A DNA stretch of 6,217 bases from Akkermansiaceae bacterium (GTDB taxonomy: Bacteria > Verrucomicrobiota > Verrucomicrobiia > Verrucomicrobiales > Akkermansiaceae), in assembly GCA_023301545.1 (NCBI GenBank), contig JALZUI010000051.1:1-6217 (forward strand), written 5' to 3'. This document shows, one piece after another, positions 1-5,339 of the stretch. Position numbers and translations under genes: made by a program. A model generated the notes under the pieces. It was given only the letters and a program-made list of their open reading frames with translations, searched no databases and was not told where the DNA came from. Numbering within the stretch: the stretch's first letter is position 1; each line of letters begins with the position of its first letter.

Positions 1-390
1 CCCATATAACTTTTCAAAAGCTAAATAGAGGTCAATGCGAGCTGGGTTACTTCTTGAGTTATAATCCCCGTTTCTGACAGTAAAAATAGGAGTAACGGTT
101 CTGACCCCATCTTTTATTCTGCTACGTTTAATATCAACATCAATAACCAGCAGTTCATCACCTACACTGGTCTGAAAAGACTGCCAGGCTTCGATCACCG
201 ACTTACTATAGGCATTTAATCCCGCGACAGGAAGAGTAACAATAGCCCCTCCTTCAATGCGACCAGTAACAGTCGAGTCATCTGCTTTTGTAAGCGTCAT
301 CAAGGTAGTCTTACCTGATAAGTCTGTAATTCCATACTTTTGCGCAAAGGCACTAGTAATCATTAACAGTAATAGTATTAAAAGTTTCAT
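1..390 (-). CDS. Secreted protein of unknown function, C-terminus cut by window edge
   Basis: An open frame of 130 codons starts at ATG 390-388 and runs off the left edge without a stop. The first 16 residues are a clear signal peptide: Lys at position 2, a Leu/Ile-rich core at 3-11 and an AFA cleavage site at 14-16, so the mature protein would begin with Gln17 and be exported. The visible mature part is mixed alpha/beta-like and rich in Thr, Asp and Val. The stretch at about residues 44-66 (an Ile/Val/Leu-Pro run followed by a Trp) faintly recalls the SHD1-like modules common in secreted proteins of Verrucomicrobiota and Planctomycetota, but I would not rely on it. There is no Shine-Dalgarno site before the ATG. 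Sampled GC is about 41% (1-240), against about 57% in three sampled lines of the kinase gene at the right end. The function is not recognised; the coding call rests on the open frame plus the signal peptide. Confidence 0.72.
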   Translation of the reverse strand, partial: MKLLILLLLMITSAFAQKYGITDLSGKTTLMTLTKADDSTVTGRIEGGAIVTLPVAGLNAYSKSVIEAWQSFQTSVGDELLVIDVDIKRSRIKDGVRTVTPIFTVRNGDYNSRSNPARIDLYLAFEKLYG

Positions 391-401
391 TACATTATGA
401 G

Positions 402-407
402 ACTATA
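402..407 (-). promoter_or_regulatory. Weak -10 candidate for the secreted-protein gene
   Basis: The minus strand reads TATAGT here, five of six matches to TATAAT. Transcription would start near 395, only about 5 nt before the ATG at 390. No good -35 box lies at 16-18 bp; TTGAAT is present but only 14 bp upstream. The surrounding 391-430 is very AT-rich, so a chance match is quite possible. Confidence 0.25.
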
Positions 408-436
408 AGAAATAAGTAAATATTCAATCTTAAACA

Positions 437-457
437 GGGCGCATTCAATATGCGCCC
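437..457 (-). terminator. Hairpin terminator after icd
   Basis: An 8-bp perfect stem (GGGCGCAT at 437-444 pairs with ATGCGCCC at 450-457) encloses a 5-nt loop. It lies 26 bp past the icd stop codon. On the minus strand the stem is followed by TGTTTAAG, a modest U-rich tail. A GC-rich stem at this location fits a factor-independent terminator that separates icd from the downstream secreted-protein gene. The imperfect T-run lowers confidence. Confidence 0.6.
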
Positions 458-483
458 ATTAGGTATCACTCAAATAAATCGAA

Positions 484-2700
484 TTACAGCGCGTCAATCA
501 CGCTATTAAATAGCTGAGATGGGCGCATGATACGCGTTACTTTAGTGTCATCGAACTGGAAGTATCCGCCTAGGTCAGAAGCCTCGCCTTGAACCTTATT
601 CAACTCAGCTACAATCGCCTCCTCCTGTGAGCTCAACGATTCAGCAATCGGACCGAACTGTGCCGAAAGCTCAGTATCGGATGAAGCCGCTAAGGCCTGT
701 GCCCAGTAGAGTGCGACATAAAAATGTGAGCCACGGTTATCAAGTTCCCCAGTCTTACGCGATGGCGCCTTGTTATTTAGCAGGTATTGCGTGGTAGCGG
801 AGTCTAAGGTCTCGCCGAGGATTTTGGCCTTAGCATTACCATTCTTTTCAGAAAGGTGCTCTAGGGAAACTGCCAATGCTAGGAATTCACCGAGAGAGTC
901 CCAACGAAGGTGGTTCTCTTCGATTACTTGTTCAACATGCTTAGGAGCAGATCCACCTGCTCCAGTTTCAAACAACCCACCACCGTTCATCAGAGGAACG
1001 ATTGAGAGCATCTTCGCCGAAGTTCCTAATTCAAGGATTGGGAATAGATCAGTAAGATAATCACGAAGGACATTTCCAGTTACAGAGATCGTATTCTCCC
1101 CTTTCGCTAGACGTTCTAGCGTGTACTTAGTAGCCTCAACTGGTGATTTAATAAGGATTTCAAGCCCACTTACATCATGCTTCGGTAGGTACTTGTTAAC
1201 TTTCTTAATCAGGTTAGCGTCGTGCGCTCTCTCCTCATCAAGCCAAAAGATCGTCGGCCAGCCAGTAGCTCTTGCACGAGAAACGGCAAGCTTAACCCAA
1301 TCTTGCACGGGAAGATCTTTCACCTGGCAAGCACGCCAAACATCGCCTTCTTCTACGGTGAAACACATGAGTAATTCACCAGCAGCATCCTTAACGCAAA
1401 CCTTACCATCCGCAGGGATTTCAAAAGTCTTGTCATGTGAGCCGTATTCTTCAGCCTTTTGTGCCATGAGCCCAACATTAGGAACCGTTCCCATAGTCGT
1501 TGGATCAAATGCACCGTTTACTTTACAGAAGTCAATGGTCTCGCGGTATACTCCCGCATAGGAGGAATCAGGAATGACCGCATTTGTATCTTGCTGAGCA
1601 CCTTCTTTATTCCACATTTGGCCCGATGTACGGATCATTGCAGGCATAGAGGCATCAATAATGACGTCAGATGGAACGTGTAAATTTGTAATTCCTTTAT
1701 CTGAATTTACCATTGCTAGGTCTGGACCGTTAGCAATACAGGCTAATAAATCGGCTTCGATCTCAGCTTTTTTATCTGCATCAAGCTCTGCAATCTTTGA
1801 ACTTACATCCCCGATTCCGTTATTGGCATCAATTCCAAGCTCTGCAAAAAGCGCGCCATGTTTCTCAAAAAGATCAGCAAAGTACACCTTCACGCCATGA
1901 CCGAAAATAATTGGATCGGAGACCTTCATCATAGTGGCCTTCATGTGCAGTGAAAAGAGCGTGCCATCAGCTTGAGAGGCCGCTTTTTGCTCTTCCAAGA
2001 ACTGTACGAGCGCCTTTTTGCTCATAAAGGTCGCATCTAATATTTCACCTGCAAGAACTTCCAGCCCGTCTTTGAGGGTCGTAACCGTACCATCTGTTGC
2101 GGTATGCGTAATTGAAACCGTTGTGGCTTCAGAGAACTCTACAGATTGCTCATTCGCGCAAAAATCGCCAGCGGTCATGTGAGAAACGCGAGACTTACTA
2201 TCCTTTGCCCATGCGCCCATTCGGTGTGGGTTTTGCTTAGCAAACTCCTTCACTGCTCCAGGAGCCCGGCGATCAGAGTTTCCTTCACGTAGAACTGGGT
2301 TTACCGCAGATCCTTTAACCTTATCGTAACGAGCCTTAATGTCCTTCTCGTTATCATTGCTTGGTGATTCAGGGTAATCAGGTAGCGCGTACCCCTTCTC
2401 TTGTAGCTCTGCAATAGCGGCTTGCATTTGCGGAATAGACGCGGAAATATTAGGAAGTTTTACAATATTTGCGGAAGGCACCTTGGCTAGCGCCCCAAGT
2501 TCTTTCAAATCATCTGCAGCGCACTGCTCACCGAGTAGTTCTGGAAAGATCGCTAATAAGCGGGCTGCCAAAGAAATATCACGGGTTTCCACATTGAGCC
2601 CTGATGACTTTGTGTACGCTTGGACAATGGGGAGAAATGAGTACGTGGCTAATGCTGGGGCCTCGTCTGTAATAGTGTAGATAATAGTCTGGTCGCTCAT
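484..2700 (-). CDS. icd: Monomeric NADP-dependent isocitrate dehydrogenase
   Basis: This cytosolic TCA-cycle enzyme oxidises isocitrate to 2-oxoglutarate and CO2 with NADP+ and a divalent metal. The 738-residue length matches the monomeric class (about 740), which is unrelated in length to the roughly 415-residue dimeric Icd. Aligned by memory to the Azotobacter vinelandii enzyme with a one-residue shift, the expected residues are present: substrate and metal ligands Ser131, Asn134, Arg138, Arg144, Lys254, Asp349, Tyr419, Arg546, Asp547 and Asp551, and the 2'-phosphate NADP contacts His588, Arg599 and Arg648. The frame is intact with no sign of decay. The start at 2700 is supported by AGGAAAG five bases upstream, the only clear Shine-Dalgarno site in the window. 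The nearest upstream genes are two tRNA-Lys genes on the same strand, and a candidate promoter sits at 2759-2787. The gene probably forms its own transcription unit. Confidence 0.97.
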   Translation of the reverse strand: MSDQTIIYTITDEAPALATYSFLPIVQAYTKSSGLNVETRDISLAARLLAIFPELLGEQCAADDLKELGALAKVPSANIVKLPNISASIPQMQAAIAELQEKGYALPDYPESPSNDNEKDIKARYDKVKGSAVNPVLREGNSDRRAPGAVKEFAKQNPHRMGAWAKDSKSRVSHMTAGDFCANEQSVEFSEATTVSITHTATDGTVTTLKDGLEVLAGEILDATFMSKKALVQFLEEQKAASQADGTLFSLHMKATMMKVSDPIIFGHGVKVYFADLFEKHGALFAELGIDANNGIGDVSSKIAELDADKKAEIEADLLACIANGPDLAMVNSDKGITNLHVPSDVIIDASMPAMIRTSGQMWNKEGAQQDTNAVIPDSSYAGVYRETIDFCKVNGAFDPTTMGTVPNVGLMAQKAEEYGSHDKTFEIPADGKVCVKDAAGELLMCFTVEEGDVWRACQVKDLPVQDWVKLAVSRARATGWPTIFWLDEERAHDANLIKKVNKYLPKHDVSGLEILIKSPVEATKYTLERLAKGENTISVTGNVLRDYLTDLFPILELGTSAKMLSIVPLMNGGGLFETGAGGSAPKHVEQVIEENHLRWDSLGEFLALAVSLEHLSEKNGNAKAKILGETLDSATTQYLLNNKAPSRKTGELDNRGSHFYVALYWAQALAASSDTELSAQFGPIAESLSSQEEAIVAELNKVQGEASDLGGYFQFDDTKVTRIMRPSQLFNSVIDAL

Positions 2701-2705
2701 GGAAT

Positions 2706-2712
2706 CTTTCCT
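2706..2712 (-). promoter_or_regulatory. Shine-Dalgarno site of icd
   Basis: The minus strand reads AGGAAAG, five bases before the icd ATG. It is notable because no other protein gene in this window has a recognisable ribosome-binding site, and it fixes the icd start at 2700. Confidence 0.7.
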
Positions 2713-2758
2713 AATTATTGTTAGCTAATGCTAAAACAGAAAAAGCCCCTCATAGGCA

Positions 2759-2787
2759 AGCATATTTAACATAGGACTCTAGCGAAA
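2759..2787 (-). promoter_or_regulatory. Candidate icd promoter
   Basis: On the minus strand TTTCGC (2787-2782) and TATGCT (2764-2759) are separated by 17 bp. The -10 box matches TATAAT at four of six positions and the -35 box is weak. The candidate tRNA promoter at 3088-3116 has the same -10 hexamer, the same 17-bp spacing and a -35 differing by one base (TTTCTC), which is the main reason to believe either one. Initiation near 2752 would give an icd leader of about 51 nt. Its -35 box overlaps the T-tract of the candidate tRNA terminator. Confidence 0.4.
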
Positions 2788-2805
2788 AACGAGTAAGCCT
2801 CACTC
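2785..2805 (-). terminator. Candidate terminator of the tRNA-Lys transcript
   Basis: On the minus strand the RNA can fold GAGTGA / TTACTC around a GGC loop (2805-2791; six pairs, one G-U), followed by G and five U residues (2789-2785). It lies 35 nt after the 3' end of the second tRNA and before icd. The stem is short, so termination may be partial and some tRNA transcripts could read into icd. Confidence 0.45.
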
Positions 2806-2839
2806 AGTGAGCTCCAATACAAATCACCGAAGAAAAAAG

Positions 2840-2911
2840 TACACGGACTGGGATTTGAACCCAGGACCAATTGGTTAAAAGCCAACTGCTCTACCGCTGA
2901 GCTACCCGTGC
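2840..2911 (-). tRNA. tRNA-Lys (anticodon UUU), downstream copy
   Basis: The minus strand folds as a full cloverleaf of 72 nt: acceptor GCACGGG / TCCGTGT, D arm GCTC / GAGC with a 7-nt loop, anticodon arm GTTGG-CTTTTAA-CCAAT (anticodon TTT, reads AAA/AAG), 5-nt variable loop, T arm CTGGG-TTCAAAT-CCCAG, and discriminator A73. The 3' CCA is not encoded (the next bases are CTT), so it must be added by a CCA-adding enzyme. The first acceptor pair is G1-U72, a wobble where G-C is usual. It is identical to the copy at 2988-3059 and probably co-transcribed with it. Confidence 0.97.
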
Positions 2912-2935
2912 ATTAATAGTAATCTGTAACTAAGG

Positions 2936-2950
2936 CTAATCTAGGATTAG
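2936..2950. repeat. Inverted repeat in the tRNA spacer
   Basis: CTAATC and GATTAG form a perfect six-base inverted repeat around TAG, 25 nt upstream of the 5' end of the downstream tRNA in transcript direction. It could form a small hairpin in the precursor. No function is established. Confidence 0.5.
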
Positions 2951-2987
2951 GTTTTGACACTGGCCATCCTCATAAAGAGGGAAAAAG

Positions 2988-3059
2988 TACACGGACTGGG
3001 ATTTGAACCCAGGACCAATTGGTTAAAAGCCAACTGCTCTACCGCTGAGCTACCCGTGC
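2988..3059 (-). tRNA. tRNA-Lys (anticodon UUU), upstream copy
   Basis: This tRNA is identical base for base to the copy at 2840-2911, with the same cloverleaf, UUU anticodon, G1-U72 end pair, A73 and no encoded CCA. It is the first gene of the minus-strand tRNA unit, with a candidate promoter 29 bp upstream of its 5' end. The 76-bp spacer to the second copy carries two small inverted repeats (2936-2950 and 2968-2980) that could help processing of the shared precursor. The U-run right after A73 precedes the spacer hairpin rather than following it, so it does not look like a terminator. Confidence 0.97.
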
Positions 3060-3067
3060 ATAGGCCA

Positions 3068-3089
3068 CTTAGTGGAGGGGGACACTAAG
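3068..3089. repeat. Inverted repeat over the predicted tRNA transcription start
   Basis: CTTAGTG (3068-3074) is the exact reverse complement of CACTAAG (3083-3089), with an 8-nt purine-rich centre GAGGGGGA. It begins 8 bp upstream of the first tRNA and touches the candidate -10 box at 3088-3093. It could be a leader hairpin or an operator. An overlapping shorter palindrome (CCACT-T-AGTGG) lies at 3065-3075. Confidence 0.5.
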
Positions 3090-3116
3090 CATACTAAAAA
3101 ACCAATGCAAGAGAAA
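3088..3116 (-). promoter_or_regulatory. Candidate tRNA-Lys promoter
   Basis: On the minus strand TTTCTC (3116-3111) and TATGCT (3093-3088) are spaced by 17 bp, inside an AT-rich stretch. The region after the -10 contains a GC-rich tract (GTCCCCCTCC on the minus strand), as is often seen at stable-RNA promoters under growth-rate control. An alternative -35, TTGCAT at 3110-3105, would pair with a poorer -10. Confidence 0.45.
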
Positions 3117-3157
3117 AAGGGGTGTTTTTAACCGCTTATTTTTTACGACTGGAATTG

Positions 3158-3185
3158 TTGACCACTACGCACTAACACCTGTAAT
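3158..3185 (+). promoter_or_regulatory. Sigma70-like promoter before the small membrane-peptide ORF
   Basis: TTGACC (3158-3163) and TGTAAT (3180-3185) each match the sigma70 consensus at five of six positions and are separated by 16 bp. This is the best promoter match I found in the window. The start would fall near 3192, only about 3 nt before the ATG at 3195. It could serve the small ORF, or purU with a leader of about 230 nt, or both. Confidence 0.5.
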
Positions 3186-3194
3186 CTAATCAAT

Positions 3195-3311
3195 ATGTCA
3201 AGTTGCCTCAATATCGTGATTTACATGCTCGTCATGCTTTTAATAACAGGCTCTATCGCCATCTTTTTATTGCTGAATGCTGATCTCAAAATCCAGTTCA
3301 TTGGCGCTTAA
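3195..3311 (+). CDS. Possible small single-helix membrane peptide (38 aa)
   Basis: ATG 3195 to TAA 3309-3311 encodes 38 residues. After a short polar start (MSSCLN), residues 7-27 form one long hydrophobic segment rich in Ile, Leu, Met and Val (IVIYMLVMLL... IFLLLN), followed by a short tail with one Asp and one Lys (NADLKIQFIGA). This is the layout of a single-pass inner-membrane peptide. It is the only ATG in an open frame that begins after the stop at 3159-3161, and there is no Shine-Dalgarno site. A strong promoter match places transcription start almost at the ATG, suggesting leaderless translation. It lies 108 bp before purU on the same strand. No family is recognised. Small regulators of membrane complexes and type I toxins share this size and layout, but nothing here proves either. 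The ORF is short enough to be chance. Confidence 0.4.
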   Translation: MSSCLNIVIYMLVMLLITGSIAIFLLLNADLKIQFIGA

Positions 3312-3367
3312 GACTCAACCTTAGAGACTTAGTCAACGCCCTCAATTATATTCCAGTCCATACAATT

Positions 3368-3380
3368 TAAGGATTCCTTA
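3368..3380. repeat. Palindrome upstream of purU (first)
   Basis: TAAGGA-T-TCCTTA is a perfect 6+1+6 palindrome, 39 bp before the purU start. It could be an operator half of a regulator site. No known motif is recognised. Confidence 0.45.
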
Positions 3381-3391
3381 TTGTACAGAAG

Positions 3392-3404
3392 CGCAAAATT
3401 TGCG
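3392..3404. repeat. Palindrome upstream of purU (second)
   Basis: CGCAAA-A-TTTGCG is a perfect 6+1+6 palindrome ending 15 bp before the purU ATG. It is centred 24 bp (a little over two helical turns) downstream of the palindrome at 3368-3380. The two have different sequences. It could be an operator or a short RNA hairpin that shields the start region. Confidence 0.5.
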
Positions 3405-3419
3405 TAAACCGAACCACCT

Positions 3420-4286
3420 ATGGCCAAGTCTAATCATGATTTAATTCTCAAAGTGAGCTGCCCCGACTCCCCTGGGCTCGTCTCTAAGATCGCTAACTAC
3501 ATCGCGAGCTATAATGCCAATGTAGTAGAATTTAATCAATTCGCAGATGCCGTAAATGGAAAGTTTTTCGCCCGCTTGGAGATTGATACGTCTAAGGCCT
3601 CCGTCCCTGCTAGCAAGCTAGAAGAAGGCTTCGCCGTGCTTGCTGAGTCAATCAATGCCCAGTGGCACTTTCGCCAGTTTCCGCACAAAACGAAGACCTC
3701 CCTCCTCGTCACTAAAACTTCCCACTGCCTCAACGACCTCATCTGGCGAGCGCAGAGCGGTGAGCTCCCGATCGAGATTACCTCCGTCATTGGCAACCGC
3801 CACCATTGCCAGCAAGTTGTCGAACGCGCAGGGCTGACCTTTCACCATATAGACTTCGAGGAGCAACCAAAAGAAGAGGCCTTTCGCCAAGTTCAGGAAA
3901 TTCTAACTGCAGAAGAGGTAAACCTAGTTGTCCTCGCCCGCTTCATGCAGATCATGCCCGCTTGGCTCTGTGAGGCTTATGCTGGAAAGATGATCAATAT
4001 CCACCACAGTTTCCTCCCTGCTTTCATCGGCGCTAACCCTTATCGCCAAGCTTACAATCGCGGAGTTAAAATCATTGGCTCCACCTGCCACTACGTCACG
4101 AGCGATCTCGATGCCGGCCCGATTATTGAGCAGCAAGTTTCACGCGTGCAGCATTTCCATGACGTGCAAGACCTAACCCGCATGGGTCGCGATTGCGAAC
4201 GAGCGGCCCTCGCCCAGGGAATCCGATATCACGTGTATGACAGAACCATTATTGATGGAAACCGAGCCATTGTTTTTGCGGATTAA
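3420..4286 (+). CDS. purU: Formyltetrahydrofolate deformylase
   Basis: The cytosolic enzyme hydrolyses 10-formyl-tetrahydrofolate to tetrahydrofolate and formate, balancing the one-carbon pool and supplying formate, for example to formate-dependent purine synthesis. The 288 residues are close to the usual 280-290. An N-terminal ACT regulatory domain occupies about residues 7-85 (CPDSPGLVSKIANYI motif at 14-28); in known PurU proteins this part senses methionine and glycine. The catalytic formyltransferase-like domain spans about 93-285: the family signature NIHHSFLPAFIGANPY is at 193-208, with catalytic Asn193 and His195, and the LDAGP loop at 230-234 supplies Asp231. The intact triad and the ACT domain separate it from PurN and Fmt. 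There is no Shine-Dalgarno site before the ATG, yet the protein start aligns with the family. It is followed after 62 bp by the nucleotidyltransferase gene. Confidence 0.96.
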   Translation: MAKSNHDLILKVSCPDSPGLVSKIANYIASYNANVVEFNQFADAVNGKFFARLEIDTSKASVPASKLEEGFAVLAESINAQWHFRQFPHKTKTSLLVTKTSHCLNDLIWRAQSGELPIEITSVIGNRHHCQQVVERAGLTFHHIDFEEQPKEEAFRQVQEILTAEEVNLVVLARFMQIMPAWLCEAYAGKMINIHHSFLPAFIGANPYRQAYNRGVKIIGSTCHYVTSDLDAGPIIEQQVSRVQHFHDVQDLTRMGRDCERAALAQGIRYHVYDRTIIDGNRAIVFAD

Positions 4287-4293
4287 ATTTAAT
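4282..4293. repeat. AT-only palindrome at the purU stop codon
   Basis: ATTAAATTTAAT is a perfect 12-bp palindrome overlapping the TAA stop of purU. It has no G or C, so it would not make a stable terminator. No terminator is visible between purU and the next gene. Confidence 0.4.
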
Positions 4294-4301
4294 AAATATC
4301 C

Positions 4302-4332
4302 TTAAAAAAACACTAGGAGAATACGTTAAAAT
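4302..4332 (+). promoter_or_regulatory. Candidate promoter of the nucleotidyltransferase-kinase pair
   Basis: TAAAAT (4327-4332) matches the -10 consensus at five of six positions. The best -35 is weak (TTAAAA at 4302-4307, 19-bp spacing). Start would be near 4339, about 10 nt before the ATG at 4349, leaving no room for a Shine-Dalgarno site. Read-through from purU is an alternative. Confidence 0.35.
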
Positions 4333-4348
4333 ACGCCATACCCCACAC

Positions 4349-5308
4349 ATGATTAAGAAAGCTTTTATTTTAGGTGCTGGATTAGGAACCCGCCTACGCC
4401 CCTTAACCAATGTTAGACCAAAGCCACTGGTTCCCCTGTTCCGTAAACCCATGATGCAATACGCCATGGATCGCGCGCTTGAGCTAGGCATTAAGGATAT
4501 CGCGATCAATACGCACCATCTCGCTGAGGTTTGGGAGCAATATTTCCCTAACGCAGATGGAACGAGTTACGAGGGACTGAACGGTCTCCCCGCGCGCTCC
4601 AGCTCCTACAAGGAAGCTTCGGTTTCCCTCTTTAATGAACCCGAGCTCCTAGAAACCGGCGGTGGAATCCGTAATATCTCGAACTGGATTGAGGACGAAA
4701 GCGTCCTCATCTATAACGGAGATATTTTCTGCTCAATCCCTCTAGAACCCCTCGTAGACCTCCACACCAACAGCGACTTTGAGGCCACTCTAATCCTTCG
4801 CAGCGAAGGCCCCGCGAAGCACCTAGCCATCGACGGCAACAAGATCGTCGACATCCATAATAAGCTAGGAAAAGCGAATGGCACTCACCAATTCACTGGT
4901 ATCTATGCCATCAAGGGAAGCATCCTGAAACGCATCCAACCGAATGTGAAAGAGTCTATCATCCCCGCCTTCTTAGAACTTGCCGCCGAAGGAAAACTTG
5001 GCGCTGTCGTTGTTGATGAAGGAGAATGGTTTGATCTCGGAACTCGCGAAATGTACCTAGAGGCTCATGCCAGTGACAGCATGGTTCCTAGTAACACGCC
5101 AGCTGTAGACTCCTCTGCACAAATCGCTAGCACGGCCCAAATAAACAGTTCCTGGATCTGTGGCGGTACGCAAATTGGCGAAGGTGCCAAAATCCAAGGC
5201 TCCATCATCTGGGATGGCGTTAAAATCGGTAATAACACCCAAATCTCAAGTAGCATTATTTTCTCCGACGTAGAGGACGGAGCAGTGTTAGACAACACCG
5301 ACCACTAA
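4349..5308 (+). CDS. Sugar-1-phosphate nucleotidyltransferase, MurU-like, with beta-helix tail
   Basis: The 319-residue protein joins a sugar-1-phosphate to a nucleotide, releasing pyrophosphate. Residues 1-240 form the nucleotidyltransferase domain: the GxGTRLRPLT loop at 11-20, the PKP lysine at 25, the LETGGGI motif at 101-107, metal ligand Asp125 in NGD, and the second metal ligand Asp229 in WFDLGT. Residues about 253-315 carry hexapeptide-type repeats (AQIAS, AQINSS, TQIGEG, AKIQGS, VKIGNN), a left-handed beta-helix. MurU of Pseudomonas is about 225 residues and lacks this tail, whereas ManC- and GlmU-like enzymes have comparable ones. The kinase gene 31 bp downstream favours a MurU role (MurNAc-1-phosphate to UDP-MurNAc), but mannose-, glucose- or heptose-1-phosphate remain possible. 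The fold is certain, the substrate is not. There is no Shine-Dalgarno site; the start places the glycine loop at the expected distance. Confidence 0.9.
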   Translation: MIKKAFILGAGLGTRLRPLTNVRPKPLVPLFRKPMMQYAMDRALELGIKDIAINTHHLAEVWEQYFPNADGTSYEGLNGLPARSSSYKEASVSLFNEPELLETGGGIRNISNWIEDESVLIYNGDIFCSIPLEPLVDLHTNSDFEATLILRSEGPAKHLAIDGNKIVDIHNKLGKANGTHQFTGIYAIKGSILKRIQPNVKESIIPAFLELAAEGKLGAVVVDEGEWFDLGTREMYLEAHASDSMVPSNTPAVDSSAQIASTAQINSSWICGGTQIGEGAKIQGSIIWDGVKIGNNTQISSSIIFSDVEDGAVLDNTDH

Positions 5309-5339
5309 CTCCCTCCTTCCAGCCTAAATCACTATTATC

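Larger units (their letters stand above)
2834..3061. repeat. 80-bp exact direct repeat holding the tRNA-Lys genes
   Basis: Positions 2834-2913 and 2982-3061 are identical over 80 bp. The identity stretches 6 bp past the tRNA 3' end (A5-G on the plus strand) and 2 bp past the 5' end, then stops abruptly. The spacers differ, so this is a tandem tRNA duplication whose flanks have diverged while the tRNA bodies stayed identical. Confidence 0.95.

Noticed and set aside
770..1900. Several plus-strand open frames of 65-146 codons opposite icd
   Set aside because: They are antisense shadows of an intact icd gene, with no domain, no ribosome-binding site and low-complexity Ser/Pro/Arg-rich products.
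2721..2753. Ten-codon leader peptide (MRGFFCFSIS) before icd on the minus strand
   Set aside because: The Phe codons come from the U-run itself, there is no ribosome-binding site and no logical amino-acid link to icd, so chance is the simplest explanation.
2954..2959. TTGACA on the plus strand between the tRNA genes
   Set aside because: It is a perfect -35 hexamer but has no -10 box at 15-19 bp and no plus-strand gene to serve.
2968..2980. Hairpin CCTC-ATAAA-GAGG between the tRNAs as a terminator
   Set aside because: On the transcribed minus strand the U-run comes before, not after, the stem, so it does not fit a factor-independent terminator.
3536..4509. Minus-strand and alternate-frame open frames over purU and the nucleotidyltransferase start
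   Set aside because: They overlap well-supported genes with intact catalytic motifs and show no protein-like features of their own.
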